Source: Planctomycetaceae bacterium
GTDB taxonomy: Bacteria > Planctomycetota > Planctomycetia > Pirellulales > Thermoguttaceae
NCBI GenBank assembly: GCA_031259095.1
Contig: JAIRLW010000629.1
Coordinates: 1-6,445 of the forward strand
Length of the DNA: 6,445 nucleotides
Direction: 5' to 3'
A model generated the notes under the pieces. That model worked only from the letters and a program-made list of their open reading frames with translations. It made no database searches and was not told the DNA's origin. Shown piece by piece: positions 1 through 4,713 of this stretch; position 1 is the first letter of the stretch, and every line of letters begins with the position of its first letter. A program made the translations under genes and the position numbers.

Positions 1-38
1 GCCCTTTCAGGGCGTTGGGTTGACGGGGGGAACTTAAC

Positions 39-64
39 CCTACCCCGTTGGGGTAGGCTATAAT
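39..64 (+). repeat. 26-nt hairpin module, left copy of a perfect inverted pair
   Basis: The module has an 8-bp stem, CCTACCCC with GGGGTAGG, a GTT loop and the tail CTATAAT. Its exact reverse complement is at 6188-6213, about 6.1 kb away. The sequence between the two copies contains all five genes of the window. Confidence 0.85.
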
Positions 65-79
65 ACTAGCGCCCCTTTC

Positions 80-137
80 GGGGCTAATATAAAAAACAAA
101 GATTCCACTGATATATTACGTTTTTTATATTAGCCCC
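80..137. repeat. 18-bp perfect inverted repeat enclosing the 18-nt motif
   Basis: The arms GGGGCTAATATAAAAAAC (80-97) and its exact reverse complement (120-137) enclose 22 nt. That loop contains the dispersed motif ATTCCACTGATATATTAC (102-119). A transcript would form a long, mostly A-U stem with the motif exposed in the loop. The same arrangement, with unrelated arms, occurs at 6375-6421. Confidence 0.8.
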
Positions 138-273
138 GATAGGGCAATAGGATTTTTTAACCTCAAATTGAACCTCAAACGAAAATTCCGCTGATAGATT
201 ATGGAACTTTAAGGTCTTGTGCGGCGTTGGGGCGAAAATAATTTTGTTGTCTTGAAAAAAAGAGGAATGGTTC

Positions 274-302
274 TTGTGTTGGAATTGATAGCGGTTTACA
301 AT
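274..302 (+). promoter_or_regulatory. Candidate sigma70-type promoter for the 376-1053 gene
   Basis: A -35-like TTGTGT (274-279) is followed after 17 nt by TACAAT (297-302), which matches five of six -10 consensus positions. Transcription would start near 309, leaving a leader of about 65 nt before the ATG at 376. The -35 half is weak, so this is only a candidate. Confidence 0.35.
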
Positions 303-375
303 AAGACAATCTAACGTTTTTTCCATCTTCCGACGTCCGGCATTGCCCCGCTCTTTTAACAGATTATTATTTCCG

Positions 376-1053
376 ATGTCTTTATTTAACGATGACCGTT
401 ATACGTGGCGCGAGACTTATTTCGTGCTTTTCGATCCGGAAAAACGTCCGCGTTTGTCGGATGTTCGCCGGGAGTTGCGGCATGTTGCCGGAACGCTCAC
501 TATTCTCAAGGATAAAGCGGAACACAACGGAAATCTTACTTCAATGACGATTGCCTCTTACGAAGATCATTCCGCATTGGAAATTGTGTACCGCGAAGGA
601 AATAATGTGCCGAATGAAATCGGTCTTCTCGCCGAAATGCTCGAAAAAGGCTGCACCGCCAAAGAAAAAGAACAACTACAAAAAGCCAAACAATATCGCG
701 CAAAATTTGAAATCCTACACTTCGAACAAACCGCGGGAACCGCCGAATTCAAAATTGTTAAAATGCCTGATCTACAATTTGCCCCGCGCGAAAAAAGCAA
801 AACCACTCACCCCTTTTCAAATGGAAACTATTCCGATAAACTGTTGTCCACTCAAACAAAACGTTTCCATTTCGATCCCGATTCCTACAAAAATTGTCTT
901 GCCGGCGGAATAGAATCCGATGAAAATGTTAATTCGGAAGACAGCGCCGAGTTTGAACGAATTGATCCGAACACCTTAGTATTTGTTCTTGAAATTCTGT
1001 GCCGTCTCTGCCATGGAATTGCGATTGATCCCGCAAGCGGAGTGATTATTTAG
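376..1053 (+). CDS. Conserved-looking hypothetical protein, 225 aa
   Basis: I do not recognise a named domain. The protein is soluble, with no signal peptide or membrane segment. An N-terminal block (residues 1-19) carries YTWRETYFVLF, a charged Lys/Glu-rich stretch lies around residues 94-118 and ends in FEILHFEQ, and a low-complexity polar linker follows. The C-terminal block ends GIAIDPASGVII. Dense N- and C-terminal blocks joined by a variable linker suggest a real conserved family. From memory, proteins starting with a similar YxWRETYFVLF block occur in planctomycetes, but I cannot verify this. The ATG at 376 is preferred over an in-frame TTG at 343, which would add 11 residues (PRSFNRLLFP) unlike the rest; neither has a clear Shine-Dalgarno. 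It lies 138 nt upstream of efpL on the same strand, so co-transcription is possible but unproven. Confidence 0.75.
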   Translation: MSLFNDDRYTWRETYFVLFDPEKRPRLSDVRRELRHVAGTLTILKDKAEHNGNLTSMTIASYEDHSALEIVYREGNNVPNEIGLLAEMLEKGCTAKEKEQLQKAKQYRAKFEILHFEQTAGTAEFKIVKMPDLQFAPREKSKTTHPFSNGNYSDKLLSTQTKRFHFDPDSYKNCLAGGIESDENVNSEDSAEFERIDPNTLVFVLEILCRLCHGIAIDPASGVII

Positions 1054-1130
1054 CGGATAGCGGAGATCGGATCGCGGAGAGTCCTCATGAGATTAATTGT
1101 AATGCAAAGCGGTTCGTTAATTACATGCGG

Positions 1131-1186
1131 TACTATCAATGATCAATGATTTACTATCCGCTTTCAACTATCCACTATCAACTAAT
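1131..1186 (+). repeat. Degenerate ACTATCAA-type repeats upstream of efpL
   Basis: The leader of efpL is a run of related short units: TACTATCAATGATCAATGAT, then TACTATCCGC, CAACTATCCACTATCAACTA. A similar run (AACTATTAACTATTCACT) lies beyond the other side of efpL at about 2000-2018. There is no Shine-Dalgarno in this leader. AGCGGATAG at 1052-1060, overlapping the stop codon of the upstream gene, is an exact inverted match to CTATCCGCT at 1154-1162. The function is unknown. Confidence 0.5.
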
Positions 1187-1191
1187 AAATT

Positions 1192-1755
1192 ATGATTGCT
1201 AAGGAAATTAAGCGCGGTGAAGTGGTTGTTTACAACGGTTCACCTTGTATGATTGAAGGCGTTAATGTTCAATCGCCGTCTGCGCGCGGCGCCGCAACTC
1301 TTTACAAATTCCGGGCAAGGAATCTTGTTACCAAGCAGAAAGTCGATTTCACACTCAAAGGAACCGAATCACTCGGCGTTGCCGACTTTCAACGGCGTGA
1401 AGTAAAATATCTTTACAGTAACGCTGACGAATGTATTTTCATGGACAATTTGGATTACAACCAGTACAGTCTGAAAAAATCAGAGATTGCGGAAGAGATG
1501 CAATATATTTCGGAAGAATTGGAAGGGATTCGGGCATTGATTTACAATGACGAATGTGTTGGGATTGAGATTCCGACGGCGGTATCGCTTAAAGTGATCA
1601 AGTGCGATCCCGCTGCACGCGGTAATTCCGCAACGTCCCGCTCTAAACCGGCAACTCTTGAAACCGGTCTTGAAATTCAGGTTCCCGAATATCTCGACGA
1701 AGGTGAAATTGTTCGGGTGGACACCCGAACCGGTGATTTTTTAAGCAGAGCGTAA
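1192..1755 (+). CDS. efpL: Elongation factor P-like protein EfpL (YeiP type), 187 aa
   Basis: This is an EF-P family translation factor, which binds between the ribosomal P and E sites and relieves stalling at proline-rich stretches. It has full family length: an N-terminal KOW-like domain (about 1-60) and two OB-type domains (about 66-125 and 130-187). The loop at residues 27-40, QSPSARGAATLYKF, is the EfpL/YeiP hallmark, corresponding to E. coli QSPTARGAATLYKM. Arg32 aligns with E. coli EfpL Arg33 at the loop tip, where classic EF-P carries a modified Lys or Arg. The C-terminal EF-P signature is visible at 152-171 (KPATLETG, then VPEYLDEG). The C-terminus, VDTRTGDFLSRA, resembles ordinary EF-P more than E. 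coli EfpL. It is easily mislabelled efp. No modification enzyme (EpmA, EarP, YmfI) lies nearby, consistent with the unmodified loop known for EfpL. The start is the only plausible ATG; no Shine-Dalgarno is seen. Confidence 0.93.
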   Translation: MIAKEIKRGEVVVYNGSPCMIEGVNVQSPSARGAATLYKFRARNLVTKQKVDFTLKGTESLGVADFQRREVKYLYSNADECIFMDNLDYNQYSLKKSEIAEEMQYISEELEGIRALIYNDECVGIEIPTAVSLKVIKCDPAARGNSATSRSKPATLETGLEIQVPEYLDEGEIVRVDTRTGDFLSRA

Positions 1756-2042
1756 ATCAGGCTGGTCAATATCGGGTGGGCAACCTTTCGCCGAAAATTG
1801 CATCGGTTGAGTATTCATTGACGCCGGCAGGCAATGTCCTGCCTCAATATTTTGTTATTGAATCGACACTCTGTAGGAAAGCAAACGTTCCGGCGCCGAG
1901 TAAATCTCAACCGGCGCGTCCTTTCAGAGAAAGGATCGCCTGCCTTTGTTGCGGCTATGTCACAATGGATTCACAATATTACGCTAAAAAACGCTTACGT
2001 AACTATTAACTATTCACTCGTCGCTATGAACTCATAAAATGA
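1756..2042. other. Convergent intergenic region without a supported gene
   Basis: This 287-bp stretch lies between the 3' ends of efpL (+) and malQ (-). It holds the hairpins at 1826-1843 and 1919-1935, GC-rich CGGCGCC/CCGGCGCG strings around 1891-1918, and an ACTATTAACTATTCACT run near 2001-2018. Two short overlapping open frames exist (1776-2009 from a GTG, 1834-2037 from an ATG). Neither has a ribosome site, a recognisable domain or a convincing composition, and both run through the repeats. I see no gene here. Confidence 0.7.
1826..1855 (+). terminator. Possible intrinsic terminator downstream of efpL
   Basis: A stem GGCAGG (1826-1831) with CCTGCC (1838-1843) and a 6-nt loop is followed by a T-rich tract, TCAATATTTTGTT. 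It lies 70 nt after the efpL stop, in the convergent region with malQ. The tract is interrupted by A residues and a G, so termination may be weak. A second small hairpin, TCCTTT/AAAGGA, is at 1919-1935. These could also be dispersed repeats, because the CCTGCC string recurs at 1939-1944. Confidence 0.4.
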
Positions 2043-3581
2043 TTATCTGTTAAATTCGGTCGTCCATTGTTTGAGTTGTTGAGACAATTCATCGGTCAAC
2101 AGTGATTCGTCCAACCGCCAAACCCAATTTCCTTCGGCACGACCGGGAAAATTCATTCGGGCGTCGGTTGGAAGTTGCAATAAATCCTGCATCGGAAAAA
2201 TTGCAACATTGCCCGGCGAACTCATTACTTTTCTGATAATTGCTTCAATAATTGTCCGGCGGTTCAGCGGTGAACCGGATGGAACAAACGGTTTAAGCAT
2301 TTCCAAAAGGAATTTCAAATCCCAAAACGGTTCCGGTTTTTTCCGGTCGGCAAGCGCTTCGTCGAACCAAGCGGCTAACGTATTCGTATCATGTGTTCCG
2401 GTGCAGACCAGCGAATTTTCCTTCCATTCGGCGGTGGCGTCGGTGTTTCGCCGGAAGTCGAAGTGAAACTGGAACACATTGATTCCCGGAAATCCGTAAT
2501 GATCACGCAGTTGATGAACGCCGGGATTCATCACTCCGAGATCTTCCGCAATCAGTGGAGCATTGGGAAATTCACGCAAAATTGCATCGAAAAAATCATT
2601 GGCAGGACCAGGAACCCAATAACCGGAATCGTTTGGATCCGGTTGGGGCGTCATACTGAAATAGTTATAAAAACCAATAAAATGATCCAACCGAATAGCG
2701 TCAAAACGTTGCAAGGAATTCCCAAGACGAAAAACCCACCATGCATAATTTTCGTTTTTGTGCATTTCCCAGTCGTAAAGCGGCGCGTTCCAACGTTGCC
2801 CGTCGGGATTGAAACTGTCGGCGGGAACTCCGGCAACACGGCTCATGTGTCCTTGTTCGTCGAGTTGGAAAAGCCGCGGATCCGCCCAAGTGTCAACGCT
2901 TTTTTTGGAAACGTAAATCGGAATGTCGCCGATTAAACTAATTCCGCGATTCCGGCAATATTGATGAAATTCATCCCATTGGATGTGGAATACGAGTTGC
3001 AGAAAAGTTTGAAACAGAATGGATTCTTCGAGTTCGGGATAGATTTTGTGCAAAGCGTCCTGATCGGCATGTCGTAATGCGTTATCTTGCCAACTTGTCC
3101 AGTCGAAGGTTCCGAATTTCTGACTCAGAGCGCAGAACAGAGCGTGAGAACCAATCCAGGGATTTTCATCGACAAATTGATTGAAAGCCGTGTGATATTT
3201 CGTGCTAACCGATGAACGTCGGAATCGGTCGAACGCTGTTTTTAGCCGTTTCATTCGGATTTCGCGCGCGGCGTGAAAAGCGGTTCTATTTTTTGGGGCG
3301 TGGGGAGCCGCCTCTGTTTCTTCCGGTTCAAGAAGTCCGACCTGCACCAAATCTTCTAAATCAATGTAAATCGGGTCGCCTGCAAAAGTTGAAACGCTTG
3401 CATACGGTGAAAAACATTCATTGATTGGATTGACCGGCAAGAGTTGCCAGATTTTCTGACCGGAACGACTTAAAAAATCGGCAAACTGTCGGCAACCTTT
3501 ACCAAGATTGCCGCAAAAGGAACTGCCGGGAAGTGAGGAAAGCGGCATCAGAACGCCGCTGATACGTTGCTTTAAATCCAT
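2043..3581 (-). CDS. malQ: 4-alpha-glucanotransferase (amylomaltase), GH77, 512 aa
   Basis: The enzyme transfers alpha-1,4-glucan segments between maltodextrins and acts in cytoplasmic glycogen/maltodextrin metabolism. GH77 motifs run in order: SGVLMPLSSLPG (8-19), SPYASVSTFAGDPIYIDL (58-75), GDIPIYV (218-224), GVPADSFNPDGQRWNAPLYDW (251-271). The catalytic set is complete: nucleophile Asp299 in DAIRLDHFIGF, acid/base Glu346 in IAEDLGV, and Asp398 in GTHDTNT. Length fits the compact Thermus-type class. The frame stays open upstream to 3755 (58 more residues), but that part contains a promoter candidate and a foldback repeat and looks unlike the family. The ATG at 3581, whose product begins MDLKQRISG, fits where amylomaltases start; its Shine-Dalgarno is weak (GGATGGATCA before ATG). 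Oddity: the usual Asp in the PIYVxxDSAD segment is Lys227 here (YVSKKSVD). folK lies upstream on the same strand, 237 nt away. Confidence 0.95.
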   Translation of the reverse strand: MDLKQRISGVLMPLSSLPGSSFCGNLGKGCRQFADFLSRSGQKIWQLLPVNPINECFSPYASVSTFAGDPIYIDLEDLVQVGLLEPEETEAAPHAPKNRTAFHAAREIRMKRLKTAFDRFRRSSVSTKYHTAFNQFVDENPWIGSHALFCALSQKFGTFDWTSWQDNALRHADQDALHKIYPELEESILFQTFLQLVFHIQWDEFHQYCRNRGISLIGDIPIYVSKKSVDTWADPRLFQLDEQGHMSRVAGVPADSFNPDGQRWNAPLYDWEMHKNENYAWWVFRLGNSLQRFDAIRLDHFIGFYNYFSMTPQPDPNDSGYWVPGPANDFFDAILREFPNAPLIAEDLGVMNPGVHQLRDHYGFPGINVFQFHFDFRRNTDATAEWKENSLVCTGTHDTNTLAAWFDEALADRKKPEPFWDLKFLLEMLKPFVPSGSPLNRRTIIEAIIRKVMSSPGNVAIFPMQDLLQLPTDARMNFPGRAEGNWVWRLDESLLTDELSQQLKQWTTEFNR

Positions 3582-3621
3582 TGATCCATCCGGGTAAATT
3601 TGAAATGTCAGAGAGTTTTTT

Positions 3622-3649
3622 ATTTTCACCAAAAACAACCAATTGTCAA
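3622..3649 (-). promoter_or_regulatory. Candidate promoter for malQ
   Basis: Read on the minus strand, a perfect -35 TTGACA (3649-3644) is followed after 16 nt by GAAAAT (3627-3622), which matches four of six -10 positions. The start point would be near 3615, about 34 nt before the ATG at 3581. The site lies inside the longer open frame upstream of malQ, which supports the shorter protein and transcription of malQ independent of folK. Confidence 0.5.
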
Positions 3650-3670
3650 GACGGAACAAACGGAACAAAA

Positions 3671-3789
3671 GAAGTTGCACAAGGGATTGCTTACGGCAAC
3701 TTCTAAAAACTTGTTTTTTGATCGACTGAAATCGACCCAATTCGATTAAAATCAATTTCGGTCAATTTCAGTCGAATTTTTTAGAAGTT
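3671..3789. repeat. Foldback repeat between folK and malQ
   Basis: There are two nested inverted repeats. Outer arms AACTTCTAAAAA (3698-3709) and TTTTTAGAAGTT (3778-3789) match exactly over 12 bp. Inner arms CGACTGAAATCGACC (3723-3737) and GGTCAATTTCAGTCG (3760-3774) match 14 of 15. The left side carries about 10 extra bases between its arms. A further hairpin, GAAGTTGC (3671-3678) with GCAACTTC (3696-3703), shares the left arm and could form instead. The T-run after the inner stem is on the plus strand, whereas both neighbouring genes are on the minus strand. It therefore looks like an inserted intergenic repeat rather than a folK terminator. Confidence 0.75.
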
Positions 3790-3818
3790 CCCTTACCATT
3801 ACCATTGTTTTTGGGGCG

Positions 3819-4298
3819 TTATGGTTGCGATGAGCCGGATTCTTTGATAAGGTAAAGATGTTCCCGAATTGTTTGTCCGGTTACGGGATGGATCGTATCG
3901 GCGGCAATTTCTTCTGCCGGCTCCAACACAAAACGGCGCCGTAACATTTCAGGATGCGGTATAGTGAGTGTTGGCGTTGAAATGATTTGATCGCCGTAAA
4001 GAAGAAGGTCGACGTCCAACGTTCGCGGTCCCCAGTGTTCCACACGAACTCTGCCCAATCGGAGTTCAATGTCCAAAAGTTTTTCAAGCAATATCTGTGC
4101 CGGTAATGTCGTTTCGGCAACACCGGCGGCGTTTAGAAATTCCGGTTGATTCGTTGGTCCGCCAACCGGTTGGGTTCCATAAAATCGGCTTATTCGTAAT
4201 GTTTTTGTTTCGGGAAGATTGCCGATTGCTTTCCAAGCAGATTCCAATGTCTCATGCCGATTGCCCAAATTCGATCCCAATGCCAAAAGAATTTCCAT
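3819..4298 (-). CDS. folK: HPPK: hydroxymethyldihydropterin pyrophosphokinase, 159 aa
   Basis: The enzyme transfers pyrophosphate from ATP to 6-hydroxymethyl-7,8-dihydropterin, the step before dihydropteroate synthase in folate synthesis. Length is typical of a single-domain HPPK. Visible motifs are LLALGSNLGNR (4-14), the pterin loop QPVGGPTNQPEFLNAA (43-58), and WGPRTLDVDLLLYG (89-102) with Trp89, Arg92 and the two magnesium ligands Asp95 and Asp97, the same numbers as in E. coli HPPK. IPHPEMLRRRFVLEPAEEIA follows at 113-132. The active site is complete. The ATG at 4298 fits the family N-terminus exactly; upstream is A-rich without a Shine-Dalgarno. No other folate gene (folP, folB, folE) is in the window. 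It is divergent from the DUF1573 gene and may be transcribed alone, since malQ has its own promoter candidate. Confidence 0.96.
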   Translation of the reverse strand: MEILLALGSNLGNRHETLESAWKAIGNLPETKTLRISRFYGTQPVGGPTNQPEFLNAAGVAETTLPAQILLEKLLDIELRLGRVRVEHWGPRTLDVDLLLYGDQIISTPTLTIPHPEMLRRRFVLEPAEEIAADTIHPVTGQTIREHLYLIKESGSSQP

Positions 4299-4330
4299 CG
4301 TAATTTGTTTTTTCTTTAACCTAATTTAGC

Positions 4331-4357
4331 ACATTAGGGAAATCTCTAAAAATTCAA
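4331..4357 (-). promoter_or_regulatory. Weak candidate promoter for folK
   Basis: On the minus strand TTGAAT (4357-4352) and TAATGT (4336-4331) are separated by 15 nt, shorter than ideal. The site is about 30 nt upstream of the folK ATG. The imperfect palindrome CTAATTTAGCACATTAG (4321-4337) overlaps the -10 and could be an operator, but its arms are only 5 bp. Confidence 0.25.
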
Positions 4358-4405
4358 TTTGTTTCCCACAAAGCCGCTAAGAACACATAAAGTTTATCGG
4401 CAACG

Positions 4406-4427
4406 CGACGTTTCCGGTGAAACGTCG
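4406..4427. repeat. 9-bp perfect hairpin with CGGT tetraloop
   Basis: CGACGTTTC (4406-4414) pairs exactly with GAAACGTCG (4419-4427), followed by TTTATCT. It resembles a weak intrinsic terminator, but both flanking genes point away from it, so no transcript needs ending here. A dispersed palindrome or a regulatory structure is equally possible. Confidence 0.6.
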
Positions 4428-4554
4428 TTTATCTCGCAATGGTGATTGTAAATAAAAGGGCTGCTGTTTTTAACCGTGAAAAGTATAAAAACGAATATTT
4501 AACCGCAAAGTGTACTAAAGACAGCACAAAAAAACAATGTTTCATTTCGGTTTC

Positions 4555-4583
4555 TTGAAAACGACGATATTGTTTGTTATGAT
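4555..4583 (+). promoter_or_regulatory. Near-consensus sigma70-type promoter for the DUF1573 gene
   Basis: TTGAAA (4555-4560) and TATGAT (4578-4583) are separated by exactly 17 nt, with five of six consensus matches in the -10 and four of six in the -35. Transcription would start near 4590, giving a leader of about 124 nt. It is the best promoter-like site in the window. Confidence 0.6.
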
Positions 4584-4704
4584 ATATTTAAGTGTGGAGA
4601 TTTTTTTCCCTTGTTTTGAAATTCGATTCTTTCTTTACGGCAGATGTCGGGTGAAGCATGAATTGAAATAGTTTTGGGACAATTTGTTAATCGAAATTTA
4701 TTGT

Positions 4705-4710
4705 GAAGGA
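4705..4710 (+). promoter_or_regulatory. Shine-Dalgarno GAAGGA that sets the DUF1573 start
   Basis: GAAGGA ends 3 nt before the ATG at 4714 and 6 nt before the adjoining ATG at 4717. It excludes the in-frame TTG at 4684 as the main start. It is the only clear Shine-Dalgarno in front of any gene here. The spacing slightly favours 4717, a difference of one Met. Confidence 0.6.
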
Positions 4711-4713
4711 ATT

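Larger units (their letters stand above)
1..203. repeat. Left cluster of palindromic dispersed repeats (REP-like)
   Basis: This gene-free stretch is built from small modules. Hairpins are GCCC-type at 1-13, CCTACCCC/GGGGTAGG with a GTT loop at 39-57, GCCCC/GGGGC at 71-84 and GCCC/GGGC at 133-145. A box TTTTTTAACCTCAAA lies at 153-167, and its AACCTCAAA part is repeated at 171-179. The 18-nt motif ATTCCACTGATATATTAC is at 102-119, with a three-mismatch variant at 185-202. The same modules recur at 5941-6430, partly as reverse complement and partly in direct order. The look is that of REP/BIME-type intergenic repeats, but no REP-associated transposase is present here, so the class is inferred. 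The contig begins inside the first hairpin. Confidence 0.85.
4299..4713. other. Divergent intergenic region, folK to DUF1573 gene
   Basis: This 415-bp region has no supported gene. It contains the folK promoter candidate, a strong hairpin at 4406-4427, and degenerate AACCG(C)AAAG-type strings: CACAAAGCCGCTAAGAACAC near 4367, TTTAACCGTGAAAAG near 4468 and TTTAACCGCAAAG near 4498. It also holds the near-consensus promoter at 4555-4583. The leader from that promoter to the gene is about 120 nt, with a T-rich pyrimidine stretch (4601-4615). Confidence 0.7.

Noticed and set aside
84..326. 80-codon open frame on the minus strand
   Set aside because: Its 3' half runs through the palindromic repeats and the 18-nt motif, the product has no recognisable domain, and no ribosome site precedes it. 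It is most likely a chance frame in repeats.
551..913. 120-codon frame overlapping the 376-1053 gene
   Set aside because: Its Lys/Pro-rich product reflects the AAA- and CCG-rich codons of the main frame, which has better composition and both conserved-looking blocks.
1776..2037. Two overlapping short plus-strand frames (77 and 67 codons) after efpL
   Set aside because: They run through hairpins and repeat strings, start from a GTG or an unsupported ATG, and have no ribosome site or family resemblance.
2209..2936. Long plus-strand frames opposite malQ
   Set aside because: They are shadows of a full-length GH77 gene with all its motifs intact on the other strand.
3582..3755. N-terminal extension of MalQ to 570 residues
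   Set aside because: The extension does not look like GH77, overlaps a foldback repeat and a promoter candidate, and the ATG at 3581 matches the usual amylomaltase start.
3698..3789. Intrinsic terminator for folK
   Set aside because: The T-run follows the stem only on the plus strand, whereas folK is transcribed on the minus strand.
4299..4713. Riboswitch or tRNA in the divergent region
   Set aside because: I could fold only the 9-bp hairpin. No cloverleaf, conserved riboswitch core or T-loop-like sequence was seen.
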